Source: Engraulis encrasicolus (taxonomy: Eukaryota > Chordata > Actinopteri > Clupeiformes > Engraulidae). From it: DNA of 64,000 bases. The DNA lies in the NCBI RefSeq assembly GCF_034702125.1, contig NC_085866.1, positions 14,071,564 through 14,135,563 on the forward strand. Reading direction: 5' to 3'. A program made the translations under genes and the position numbers. How positions within the stretch are numbered: position 1 is the first letter of the stretch; every line of letters begins with the position of its first letter. Below the pieces are notes generated by a model. It ran no database searches. It was given only the letters and a program-made list of their open reading frames with translations, and was not told the origin of the DNA. Below are positions 1-36,724 of this stretch, one piece after another.

Positions 1-10923
<10,923 letters not shown>

Positions 10924-10960
10924 GAACAACAGACTGAGGAGGGGGCAGGAGGACCAGGAG

Positions 10961-11001
10961 GACCAGGAGGAGGAGGAGGAGGAGGAGGAGGAGGAGGAGG
11001 T
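10961..11001. repeat. (GGA)n in cacnb3 3'UTR
   Basis: Purine trinucleotide run starting about 40 nt after the stop codon, continuing the GGA-rich composition of the terminal exon. Confidence 0.9.
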
Positions 11002-11102
11002 GGGGAGGGGGGCAACAGACCAGTGTGCTTGTATGTGAATATGTGTGCATTTGAGTGGGTGTGAGAGAGAGAGGGAAAGAGGGAAAGGAAAATAACAAGA
11101 GG

Positions 11103-11107
<5 letters not shown>

Positions 11108-11171
<64 letters not shown>
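11108..11171. repeat. (GA)n microsatellite
   Basis: About 32 GA units downstream of cacnb3. Confidence 0.96.
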
Positions 11172-11176
<5 letters not shown>

Positions 11177-11537
11177 GGCGAGCTTTCCAACATGGCACGC
11201 CATCTGCAGCCTTCAAGCTCCAGTCACCTTTGGCCTGCTTGGTTTGTACGGCAGCTACCCCCTCTCTCTCTTTTTTGCTCTCCTTCTCGATCTCTCTCAG
11301 CCTCTTTCCTGTGTTCGCACTCAGGTGCAGCACCAACACTGCCTGGGACAGATCGAAAGAGGGATAGTAAACAATGAAAGAAAGAGAGAGATAGAAAGAA
11401 AGAGAGACATAAAGACCCCTTTTTTGTTTCTTCTGCATTTTTGTGATTGCGATTGTAGATACCGTATCTGTACATTAAGAACAGACAGGTTAATAACATG
11501 AACTTGAGCTTCCACCAACACGTCCAGCACTTCCATC

Positions 11538-11730
11538 CAGTGTTGCCAGATTGGGCGGTTACCTGCCCAATTGTGCTGCTTGGGATGGCCGTCTGCGGGT
11601 AAAAACGGGAAAAATCTGCCACCTGATATCAATGCATCAATTTGTTGAAATTGGCCGGAATTTACCGCTTCCTGGCGTTTTTTTGAGCACCTTTTGGGCG
11701 GGATTTAATCAGACAGATCTGGCAACACTG
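11538..11730. mobile_element. hAT MITE, TSD about CTTCCA
   Basis: Ends CAGTGTTGCCAGATTGGGC and ...AGATCTGGCAACACTG form inverted repeats. The flanking octamers CTTCCATC and CTTCCACA agree at 6 of 8 positions, consistent with an older hAT insertion. Confidence 0.75.
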
Positions 11731-12142
11731 CTTCCACACACCTCTAGCTCATGAAACAGTCCCATGGTAACAGCAGAAAATACAGTAGGTCAAATCGAAC
11801 CTGTAGTAGACTATAGAGGACTTGAGCTGATGTCTTGAACAGACATGGAATATAGTATTCATGCATGTACTTACAGTACCATGCATGTATTGGTGTACAG
11901 TCATATGTCATTATTAGGGTTTGTTGTTCTTTGGACTTTGGGGTCTTCTTCCACAGAGCTTGAGTGTTGTGTGTTTCGCACAAAAAAGGGCCCCATCGCC
12001 AGTCAAAAACGCTGGCAATTCGGAGGGTCCCTCTGTACCTTTTTGGCACCTGATAGCCACCGTAGCGTCTTCTATATCCTTGGTGATAGGAAGAGGTGTG
12101 TGCTCAGTTTTCTAAATGCTACTAAATCCCTTTGTTACGCAC

Positions 12143-12143
12143 C

Positions 12144-12203
<60 letters not shown>
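12143..12203. repeat. (GA)n microsatellite
   Basis: About 28 GA units in intergenic DNA. Confidence 0.95.
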
Positions 12204-12207
<4 letters not shown>

Positions 12208-12591
12208 CACTTTCTTTCCAAGAAGTAAGCACAGATAAGATGTGTAGCATTATGCCTCTGTTGCAGTTCCAGGTTGCAACTTGCTTTGGTCAGTAAAAAT
12301 GAAATGTGTTAGTAGACAGAAATAGATTCTGTTGTTCAAGCACTAAAGAGACTGAGAAGTAGGGGAGTCTAAATTTGGGTACACACAGAAACATAACACA
12401 TGCACGCACACGCACACGCACGCACACGCACACACACACAATATGTACAGCTCCTTCCTCAGCCGACAGGGAGAGTATTGTGGACCAGCCGATTGTCTGA
12501 GCACACACACACACACACACACACGCACACGGACAGGCATACATACACGCGTACACATACACGCATGCACACAAGCGTGCGCACACGCGCA

Positions 12592-12757
<166 letters not shown>

Positions 12758-13506
12758 ACACAACCCTCCAGTTGTGCCCAAAAATGTAGCATGTTGTTTC
12801 TTGGGTGTCCTGACAAGGAATGTAGGAGGTCAGCACGTTTTTCAGGTGATGTTTCTTTCTTCTCTTCTTTTGTTTGTAGTAAGTAGAGTAGGGATATAGC
12901 ACAGGGTAGGTGTGGGGTTATGTAGCTGAATGATACGGGCCTAACAGGCAATTGATTGTTGATACAGTAGCCGAGTTGATACAGTAGCCGACCGGAGGTG
13001 GAGTCATTTGTCATTTTTCCTTCAGCGCATTAGTTTGGCAATTGACCACTGAGTACGTATCGGTCCTTACAAGAGACCCATTACTCTGACATCCCATTAC
13101 TCTGACATACCATTACTCCGACATCACATTAGTCTGACCAAACCAAACCCAAACAATTCCAAACCCTAACCGTCAGTAAAGGCATGTTCTGTCAGTATAG
13201 ACTTTTTTTCCTAACCCAAAGTAAAAAAAAAAACAGTTAAGTTAGCTGAAAAGTTTAAACTATGCCCAAACCAAAACAATTCCTACTTTTTTAATCTGAA
13301 AAGACCACATGTAGGCTAGCCCAGCGGCCTGAGCATCGCGAACATCTGTCGGACTAATGGGATGTCGAACCAATGGCATCCTTGCTATGCTCCTCTATAG
13401 CTTATTGTCGGACCAATGGGCCTAGAGTCTAGAGTGCTCACAATGATCAGCTGTTTTAGAGTTGTTTGGGTCAAATTTGTGGCAGGGTTTTGGCTTTCTC
13501 AATGCA

Positions 13507-13731
13507 GGGGTGAGTTTCTCAAAAGAGAAGTTGTTAGCTTGTTGAGAGATGATACGTTTTTATTCAATATCTTAACAGGTGAAAGAGACATACAGCGATT
13601 GATTGATTGACATTGATATTGAAAGCTTGTTAGCAACTTCGGTAGTTACCGATGGGAAAATGCATTGAAAACAACAAAGTAGCTAATGTAGTAAGCAACT
13701 TTGGTTTTGAGAAATTCACCCCAGGATTGAC
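13507..13731. repeat. MITE, GGGTGAGTTTCTCAAAA family, copy 1
   Basis: Inverted ends gggtgagtttctcaaaa and ttttgagaaattcacccc. Related copies lie at 19477-19612 and 27571-27691, so this is a dispersed family. Confidence 0.65.
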
Positions 13732-13888
13732 ACCGCTGCCAGGGAGGGTTAACTGCATGAAGGCCTGATGGCGGTGCCCTCTTCCCTTGTGTCCTGGCGC
13801 GTTATGGACCGATCAGAGAGAGAGAGAGAGAGCCCGTCTTCCTTCTTCTGTTGCCATGTTCTGGTCTTCTGGTGTTCTCTTCCTCCCG

Positions 13889-13951
13889 TGCAGTGCAGTG
13901 CAGTGCAGTGCAGTGCAGTGCAGTGCAGGGCAGTGCAGGGCAGTGCAGGGC
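13889..13951. repeat. (CAGTG)n pentanucleotide repeat
   Basis: Eight near-perfect units followed by GGCAG variants. Confidence 0.93.
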
Positions 13952-14212
13952 TGAGTGCCATGGCTCGTTTGCATTGCTAATCTGTGACGAGTGGCACCAC
14001 CACGTCGTAGACTGTATGTAGGTCATTGTTGTTCTCTGGCTCCGGCATCTGTGGATCCAGCGCTCGCTTTTATCATGTACAGGGACACGCTGGAAAACAA
14101 AATGGAGCCTGTTGTTCACTCTGCCACAGCTGCATAGCAAAACCAGGCCTGTGCCCCACAAACACACATGCACATTGCGCGCACAGACACTCGCGCACAC
14201 AAACACATGCAT

Positions 14213-14344
<132 letters not shown>

Positions 14345-14788
14345 TCTAAGATGATGTCCTGGGGCCAGGGCTACTTAATGTTCTTGCCCATAAGAAGCTA
14401 GGAGATGATCATGGTTGCCATGTTGGGAGCTGGCGGTACCTGTTCCAAAAGGTTATGACTGGCTGGGTTAAAAGGAAGCAAGCACAGATGGTCGAATATA
14501 CAGTAGTTGATGAAGGCCATGGTTGATAACTTAGATCATTTCAATTTAGGGGTTCAAGGGTACTGACGCGATCCAACAGTTGAGGAAGTGACACGATTGG
14601 TGTAGATTAGTGTTTGGCAATGCCTGTATCTCAATATCGGTTCTCCAGATGCATGCTGTGTCCACCGCCCTCATGCTGCGAGGCTTGAAGTCAGTGAGGA
14701 CGTCACCAATACACAAAAACATGAGGGGATGGGGAGGAAAGAGGGAGGCAAGATGCTAGATTAGCGAGGCTGCATGTGATGCTGGATC

Positions 14789-15047
14789 GAGGGCCGGATT
14801 AATGCACAGGCTAGATATGCTTGTGCGCATCTGCCAGGGGCCCCTGATTGGTCAAAAGTGGAAAAATTGCAGAATTGTGGCAAGAATATTGAAAAATTCA
14901 TCTGTCGTCATGCACTGTTGGTTGACATGTTATCCTAGCTCATAATAATGACACTGTCTATATACATTTGTTTGCGAAATTTGCCTTCCGGTGCCCCCCA
15001 CAGAAATCTGTAGCCTAGGGGCTGCATGCCATCCTTATCCGGGCCTG
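14789..15047. mobile_element. hAT-like MITE, TSD GCTGGATC/GCTGTATC
   Basis: Ends GGGCCGGATTAATGC and ...ATCCTTATCCGGGCCTG are inverted. The flanking octamers differ at one position. Confidence 0.75.
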
Positions 15048-15089
15048 GCTGTATCCCTCCGTCCTCCCTTGATGCCTTCTTTGGGCTTG

Positions 15090-15243
15090 GTCGTGACGAC
15101 ACAGTAAGATTTTTGCTAGGCAGTGGGCATGCGCACTTTGAAAGTTTGATGCATTGTGGTTAGAAAATTCTAACCAGAATCTATCAAACTGGCAATGTGT
15201 GCATGCCCACTGCCTAGCAAAAATCTTACTGCTTCGTCACGAA
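15090..15243. repeat. Fold-back hairpin
   Basis: The left arm, including gtaagatttttgctaggcag and tgggcatgc, is the inverse complement of the right arm, including gcatgcccactgcctagc. The loop is about 40 nt. No coding capacity; origin unassigned. Confidence 0.65.
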
Positions 15244-16263
15244 CAAGCCTTTTAATTCCTTTGTGGCATGAGGGGCAAGAACAGAGGAACCAGGCCAGAG
15301 GAGGCACCTGGAAGATAGATATTGACTTCCAGACAGTATTCATAGTTGGGATTCCAACCGTTGGCTTCCTTCTCAAACTCTTCCCCTTTTGTTGTCCTCC
15401 ATTGGAAGTGTTGTATTGCGGGACTGTGCACCCTGGTTGGTGAAGTCACTGCGGATCAGAGGTCAAAGTTCAACTGAAAAAAAAGCATTTTATTTTTATT
15501 TTGTAAATTTAAAATGCAGTAAGAACTTCTTCATGATTCATGGCTGCCCAAGTTCAAACATGTTGGTAGGGCTGCTGCTTGTTTCATGAGTATGTCAAAC
15601 GTTTCAAGAAACAAGTTCTCCTTTAAAGTGGTAAGTAATGAGTTTGTACTGTGTGTACTGCACCACAGCATACTCACCCAACCACTGAATGCTCCCAACA
15701 CTCCCACAGGCTTAGGGCCATCGAGGGTGGGGCGAAATCAATTACCTGGCCTTAAAACTCCTCCTTCCAAGATATTTTTCTGGATCTTTCCATTGCATGT
15801 ATAACATATTTGATTATTTAAAACTATATTTGCACAAAGATGTGGGAACAGGAATTTTACAGAGGAAAAAAAAAACAAATAGGATAGAACTGGCTACTTT
15901 TTACTTACCAAGGGGCGAAGGGAGATGCATCCAAGAAGATGGTGTAAATATGGAATGGGCACCTGATTATGATAAATATAACTAACTTAGTCCTTTTTGT
16001 TTCTCTATTTTCCGTCCGTATGCAATTTTTTTGTAAGGACAATGTTGCTATGTTTACACAGCTGAAGTTGTGTGATTCTAAGAAATCAAATGAAGATGTC
16101 TGGTCAGAGGTTGTTGGAATGTGTAAGGACAGATGGCTAGACAGACATATATAGCCCCAGTACACCCCAACCCCAAAATCACTTCAATTCACCACACCCT
16201 ACCACCCAACACATAGACATAGATGAGAGAATGTACTCGTCTTGACATCTCCAGACTGCTCTC

Positions 16264-16600
<337 letters not shown>

Positions 16601-17356
16601 ATGATTGTACTCTTGAATGTGAAACCCATCTAGCCCATTTCAGCTAGACCCTTAGACCATATCTACCTTGCATTGTCATTCTGCAACTAGTGAATCAGTT
16701 TCTGTTATTCAATGCCATTGCTAACATATAACCATGAAGTTAATTTATATCATATCTACACCATCCTGTCTTTTCATCTACTACCTTTGTGGACATCAAC
16801 TCCTTCCTAGACCATTGCCTTTCTCAGGGTTGTAGGACTTCAAATCAAGATGTGAATTTTCTTGGTCAGTATGTCTGCACCATGTATTTTGGAGACAGAA
16901 TTACATTATGGTGAATAATCCTTCTTAGGAAATCACTATATCTCTGCCCGTATTCTCTCTTAAGATTGTAGATGAATACATGGAGACATCTAGTGTTCAG
17001 TTTTGGTGTTACATACCCTACCTGAGGGGAGGAAAAAAACGGAAGAGATAGAGTGTAGTTTGTACAATCTCTGTCTGTCCATTCATGTATTGAACTGCAT
17101 ACATTTCCATTCCTTTCTGCCACAGTAACAACTTTTCATCCAATGAGATTGATGACCTGATTGTGACCTGATTGAGACAGGTCTTCACAGTTAGCCAATC
17201 AGCTGTGTTAGTGTTGAGTTCTCAGTTTCTTCTCCTTTGTGTTCTGTTTATGAAGTTTTGATTTCTGTTTTGTGTTCTGGGGTGGGGGTTGACTCCTGAG
17301 ATCAGTCGCTTGCATGTTTACAACAACTAGCCAGTGCATTAACCTTACAGATACTG

Positions 17357-17720
17357 AAAAGGGACACTGTGTCAGATTTTTAGTTGTTTGTTTCATGAAT
17401 TCATGCTGCCCATTCACTAATGTTACCTTTTTCATGAATACTTACCACCACCATCAAATTCTAAGTATTCATTCTGACTGGAAAAATTGCACTTTCCATA
17501 CATGAAAAGGGCGATCTTCTCCATGGTCAGCCATTTTGAATTTCCCAAAATAGCCATTTTTAGCTGCAAAAATGACTGTACTTGGACCATACTAGAAAAT
17601 ATTAGTTTATTACTTAGTGAACTTTCATGTAAGATCAAATTTGGCAATAGGCAGCCCAGTTTCAATGAGCAGCATAGTTGCAGTACCTTTTTTGTCCATT
17701 TCCTGCACAGTGTCCCTTTA
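17357..17720. repeat. MITE, AAAGGGACACTGTG ends, copy 1
   Basis: Ends aaagggacactgtg and cacagtgtcccttta are inverse complements. The body (gaattcatgctgcccattcac and gccattttgaa) recurs inverted at 20174-20507. Confidence 0.65.
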
Positions 17721-19476
17721 ACACAGTTACAACATGTACAAAACAAACTACTGTATGTACACAGTACCAGGATTTGGCCAGCAACAGCAGCCTTATTGAA
17801 CCTCCCATCCATTCCAACTCCACTGAATGGATACTCCACACTGGAACACTTGCATACTGTACAGGTTTTGCTGTGGCTCTGGCAGTTCTGAAGGTGGTAC
17901 CTTCCTTCCACATACCTCCAAGTCTTCAGCGAAGGTCTCTTGACAAAATGTGTACAGAGGCTGTATACGATCTGTCCCACTGTTCCATTGGTCTCCTTAG
18001 CTATTGTTCTGTCATTTTTGGAGAAAAAAAAAAAAGCGCAGCATGACTGAAAAAAAAGAAACGAAAAAAAATCTATGCAAGTGTTGCATGAGATCTGATT
18101 GTTTATTTCTAAAAAAAAAAAAAAAAAGGGTTCTGCTGTACTTAAGTAATGCATCGATTCTTCTTCCTTCCTTCCTTCCTTTCTTCCTGTTCTTGTTATT
18201 TAAGTGGTATTCTTAGAGGACGTTTCACCCATCAGTCTAGCTTCAACATACTAGGACTACGAGGGGGGCTGCAGGACCACTCTGATGAAATGTGAAGGAT
18301 GCTGCTTGACTTGGTACGGTAATGTTCTAAAGAGGAGTGAAAGAAATAAAGCGAGTGGCAGACAGGTATGGGATAGAGATAAGGATATCCACTACAAAAA
18401 AAGTCTAATGTAGCCAGAAAAGACAGGTTCTATCCTCTGTGGTGTGTTTCCAAGATGCCACAGTTAGAAGGACTTGTGTCCCCCAAGAAGACCAAGAGGT
18501 CAACCTCACTCAGAGTAAGGGCATCGAAGCCACAGAGCCGTGTGCTCTTTCCCCTCCACCTAATACACCAACAACAACAACGGGTCTTTCCTCACATGGA
18601 CTATCCATGACAGCTTTGGATTTTATTTCATTTTTGTTTTGTTTTTTAGTTATTTTGTCCCCTTCTCTTTTGTGAACCCAGAAGAGAATGCATGCATAAC
18701 TTCACACATCTTGAAGCTAGTTCTTCCCATGTTTTTGGCAGAATGTTTTTCCAAAAAGCGGACCAATATATGATCATTTCAAATCGAAAAACAAAAACAT
18801 TAAAAGGGTTATTTTGGGTGTGAGAAGCACAATTTTTACGACCGTTATGATTTAGTGACTTTTGTTTTCTTTTCGTTTCGTCTTCTATTCTGTATGCAAT
18901 ACAAACATTGAAATATAAACGCCTTAGAACATCAAGACTTCCTCCTTTGTGTGGGTAGAGAAAAAAAAAGAAAAAAGATATTGCACTAATTTCTTTTTGA
19001 TGTCTGCTTTGTAATGCAATAAGTGCACTGACTAATAGCCCCAGATCTACACAGGATATACCCCCATGGTCCGTATGTACGCGTGGCCCTCCACGCTCTC
19101 TGCTTTCCCCCCACTTTCTCAGAAGAGTTTGAAAACAAGTCACAACAAAACAAAAATGTTCTAACAAAAAAAAGTCACAAAAAGATTTCCTGCCTGATGC
19201 TGTAAAGAATGCTTTCTATTTCAATAAAAAAGGAAGAAAATGCTATCGGTTATATAATAAACATAACATTTTATGTACTTTTAACCGTCCTGTGTTGCCA
19301 TTATTTGATGCTAGCTGCATTTGAAAAGTTTTTGTATCCATGAAAAGAGCTTCAACTATACCAAGAATTAGACTTAGAAGTTGCTAAAAATGTAAATATT
19401 GTCATACGCATGGATGCTTTTAACACTGAAGGAGAGTTAACTCTTAACTGATCACTCAGAGAGCAGATGCAGGTCT

Positions 19477-19612
19477 GGTGTGAATTTCTCAAAACCAAAG
19501 TTGCTTACTACATTAGCTACTTTGTTGCTTTCAATGCATTTTCCCATTGGCAACTACCGAAGTTGTTAACAGGCTAACAGCTTCCCTTTTGAGAAACTCA
19601 CCCCAGGGGTTG
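19477..19612. repeat. MITE, GGGTGAGTTTCTCAAAA family, copy 2
   Basis: Contains aatttctcaaaaccaaagtt near the left end and aactcacccc at the right, the same layout as 13507-13731 in opposite orientation. Confidence 0.6.
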
Positions 19613-19882
19613 GTGTTCATCTCTACTCACTGTGTTCAGCTGAATAGAGATATTACCCCTTTAAAGAATTCTACATATTTTCAGTTGAACTGCTACATTT
19701 ATGTAAATCATCTTAATGCCAGGTTATGCATTTCAGCTGGTAGCCCTCATCCAAACTACTGTGGAACAGCTTCCAAGGAAGCAGTGTGGGGTGACATGCC
19801 TTGTGAAAGAGTATTTCAGTGGTGGATGAGGGTGCAAACGAACATGCCAAGCTAAGCATGTAAAACTCTCGATGTGTTAAGA

Positions 19883-20089
19883 CAGTGCTTCCCAACCTTT
19901 TTTGTCCTGTGTACCCCCTTAGCAACTTTTTCACATGATGAGTACCCCCTCGCCCTCATTCAGTCTCTGTTCCTCTATCCCAATGTGACTACACTCAATA
20001 TATTTGTTATTATTACATTTTTCTACGTACCCCTTGAGGTGTTCTTGCGTACCCCTAGTGGTACACATACCCCTGGTTGGGAAATACTG
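19883..20089. mobile_element. hAT MITE, TSD TGTTAAGA/TGTTAAGT
   Basis: Inverted ends CAGTGCTTCCCAACC and GGTTGGGAAATACTG. Same family as 7357-7564 but inverted. Confidence 0.88.
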
Positions 20090-20173
20090 TGTTAAGTGAC
20101 TGAGTGAAATGGACAACCCATATAGGTTCTAGCCGGCATTCTAACCCAGCATTAGTTACACTGTATAGGATGG

Positions 20174-20507
20174 TAGCCAGTATTGCAACAATGCTGCTCA
20201 TTGAAACTGTGTGCTGCCTATTGCTAAATTTGATCTTTGCAGGAATATTTAATATTTATAATTAACCAATATTTACTGGTACAATACTGAAAGTACAATA
20301 AGTGTTACAGGTAAAAATGTCGATTTCTGGAAATTCAAAATGGCAGACATGGCATTTCCATGTATGAAAAGTGCAACTTCCTCAGTTATAATGAATATTT
20401 AGAAATTGCTGATGGTGGTAAATAAAAAGGTAACATTTGTGAATGGGCAGCATGAATTCTGGAAAGAAACTGCTAAAAATATTACACAGTGCAACTTTAA
20501 CTCTTAG
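20174..20507. repeat. MITE, AAAGGGACACTGTG family, copy 2 (inverted)
   Basis: Carries attcaaaatggc, tgggcagcatgaattc and a terminal cacagtgcaactttaa, matching 17357-17720 in reverse orientation with divergence. Confidence 0.55.
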
Positions 20508-21237
20508 TTGTTGTTGAAGTCAAAACACAAATGAATTTACTATTTTACATGCATTATAGTTTGTAGACCAACACAGTAAGCAAATGAAAGACCGTATTCA
20601 GCCAAATGAGGGTTTAATAAAAGCTTCACATATACTTTCTATGCAACTTATCTGCACAAATATTCACCTGACTGAATTCACACAGTTGAATTTGGATCTT
20701 GCAGCACACTTACGCTTACTACAGGCTACAAATCAATTTAAAACTGGCAGTAGTACAATTAAGTACAGCCATCAGGTAACCGAACAATAATACAAAAAAA
20801 TGTCATGTTCAAGTGTACGGTTGGAGGAGAGAAGACTGGCCTTCCAAGACTTGCTTTGTCTGCTCTCATGAAAATATACACCACTGATCATGCTGGGTCT
20901 CTCCTAAACACACACACACACACATACACAAATGGCAAGATCATTTCATGGTCCCTTCACTGTTAAACCAGCAAAGGAGAGGTGGCCGGCCTTACACAGA
21001 CAGAGCGGGAGAAGCAGAGGCATGTATATGAGACAAGGTGAACAGTGAGACAATTGGGTGGATAGCAACAGAGGTGGGGGGTTGCTGAAAATACATTTGC
21101 GAGAGGGATACAAAGAGAGTGAGACAAAAGGAAAAGAAAAAAAAAACAAGTAAAAAAAAATGGCAATGAATTAACCCTAGGACAAAATGGCATCTGCCAC
21201 CTAAGTCCTCTATGCACGTGCCTGTGGCATCCCTGGC

Positions 21238-21382
21238 TGTATCCCAAAGTCAAAGATCCTGGCCTTGCTAGGACGTAAAACGCCCAGTGACTGGATACTC
21301 TTTGGTGAACTCTGCGGAGTATCCAATCACTGGGCATTTCACATCTTAGCAAGCCCAGGATCCTTGACTTTGAGATACATCC
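21238..21382. repeat. Fold-back element (copy at 29440)
   Basis: Palindrome around ggatactctttggtgaactc with arms holding aaagtcaaagatcctggcct and its inverse. A sister copy (aaacgcccagtgattggata core) lies at 29440-29575 in a ddx23 intron. Confidence 0.65.
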
Positions 21383-21474
21383 CCTGTGTGTGTGGCCCAG
21401 CTGACCTATCCCAGGCGCATGTTCTGGTCTGGTCCAATGTGGTGGGGATTCTGGTCCTTCTGCTCTGGCCCTCC

Positions 21475-21639
21475 TCAGACGAAGATGGTCTCCTGGCGCC
21501 TCCCTCCTCAGGCGAAGATGGTCTCCTGACGCCTCCCTCCTCAGGCGAAGATGGTCTCCTGGCGCCTCCCTCCTCAGGCGAAGATGGTCTCCTGACGCCT
21601 CCCTCCTCAGGCGAAGATGGTCTCCTGACGCCTCCCTCC

Positions 21640-21667
<28 letters not shown>
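21475..21667 (-). repeat. 33-bp minisatellite derived from the ddx23 stop-codon region
   Basis: Six copies of cgaagatggtctcct at exact 33-bp spacing (21480, 21513, 21546, 21579, 21612, 21645). The highest-coordinate copy is the genuine end of ddx23; the five others lie in its 3'UTR. On the minus strand every unit reads ETIFA then TGA. Confidence 0.95.
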
Positions 21668-35288
<13,621 letters not shown>

Positions 35289-35651
35289 CTAGTCCAGAGT
35301 AAGATGTAAACATTACAAACGAACAGGCATTCAGCGTGTCCCATACACACCGCGAAAGAGCTCCGATTGTATAATATAAATAAATGGACTCCTACATTTT
35401 ACCCAAAATCAAACCGCAACGTAATGATGGAGATAACTTCGGTATTTTTGAAGAACAAATCACCACTCTTCTTTGCAGTTAGATTCAGTGAGGCTAAGTT
35501 AATTAGCACCTTAGCGCTAGATCCCACTGTTATATAATGTACAGCAACCACACACCTATCAATTCTATTCATAAATGTGAACGTGCAATATTTGTGATTA
35601 AAATGTGGGTGATTTTTCAAAATAATGATGACTTTGGGATACAAAACGTAC

Positions 35652-35720
35652 CTTCAATGGTTGAAAACAAGACGCATACGATTCATCTGCGTCTCACTTC
35701 GCCGCCATATTGCTGAACAT
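35652..35720 (-). other. ddx23: Putative noncoding first exon of ddx23
   Basis: Just downstream of the ZNF143/YY1 sites (minus strand) the sequence reads ...TTGAAG|GTACGT, a strong donor, and the start codon sits right after TAG|. This suggests a short 5'UTR exon spliced to coding exon 1. The upper end is an estimate. Confidence 0.55.
35701..35712 (-). promoter_or_regulatory. YY1-type initiator motif
   Basis: Minus strand CAATATGGCGGC matches the AANATGGCGGC YY1 element commonly found just downstream of start sites of housekeeping genes, in the same orientation as ddx23. Confidence 0.7.
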
Positions 35721-35736
35721 GTGACAATGAGGAAAG

Positions 35737-35755
35737 GCATTCTGGGAGTTGTAGT
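35737..35755 (-). promoter_or_regulatory. ZNF143/Staf (SBS) site of ddx23 promoter
   Basis: Minus strand ACTACAACTCCCAGAATGC is a full-length match to the ZNF143 consensus ACTACAnnTCCCAGnrtGC. It lies a few tens of bp upstream of the inferred start site. Confidence 0.85.
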
Positions 35756-35759
35756 TTTG

Positions 35760-36100
35760 GCCAAAGAAATGAATGCATCAACACAAGGCAGATTAATCCA
35801 AACAGAACTACATTTCCCCTAACCAATCGCCTGCATTCGTTCAGACCAGACCATAGACACACAAATGGTGTTATCTGTTTATTTCTAGGCCTTTTAATTA
35901 CGGTAAGCCTTTTTGATACAGGTAATTGTAGTGTTTAGAAATATTCACTGTGTGCTTGCTTGCATTCATTCTGGTGATATTGTGATAAATTCTAAAAATA
36001 TTTTTTTGTAAATCCTAAGGTGAAAGTAAAAAAAGGAGAACATAAATTGAGAGCCCACAAACAGGCATAGGCTATAGCTGATGGTCAGGTCATCATATCT
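35760..36100. other. Upstream flank of ddx23
   Basis: AT-rich unique-looking sequence between the ddx23 promoter and the LINE. No gene seen. Confidence 0.5.
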
Positions 36101-36468
36101 CAAGTCAAGTCAAGTCAAGTCAAGTAGGTTTTATTGTCAATTTCTTTACATGCACTGGTCATACAAATAATTTGAAATTACATTTCTTGCTTTCCCATAC
36201 AGACATAGACTACTCTACTAAGGACATAGACAGTATAGTCATAGACAGTACTTACACATGGACTTAAGACAGTATGGACATAGACAGTGCTCATACAGAC
36301 ATTTAAAGTGCAAGACCGGACAACAGAAGACTTGTAGAGGACATACATTAAGAGGTAATTGTTGTGCTTTGTGCTTTTCCTAAAAAGTCCTTTATAGCGT
36401 TCTGACATAGTAATAGTAGCATTTTGAAGAAAAATAAATATTAAAAAGGTCTGTCAAGAACACCAGCA

Positions 36469-36499
<31 letters not shown>

Positions 36500-36540
36500 T
36501 TAGTGCAGGTAGAAGGTGCGGTGTGCGTCTGTGTGTGTGT

Positions 36541-36610
<70 letters not shown>

Positions 36611-36692
36611 CAGTGTGTGTATGTTTGGGTTTAGTGCAGAAAGTGCAGTGTGCTTGTGTGTGTGTGTGTGTGTGTGTGTTTGTGTGTGTGTG

Positions 36693-36724
<32 letters not shown>

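Noticed and set aside
17432..18154. 240-codon minus-strand frame
   Set aside because: Lies over a MITE and poly-A/T runs, has no recognisable motif and no splice support.
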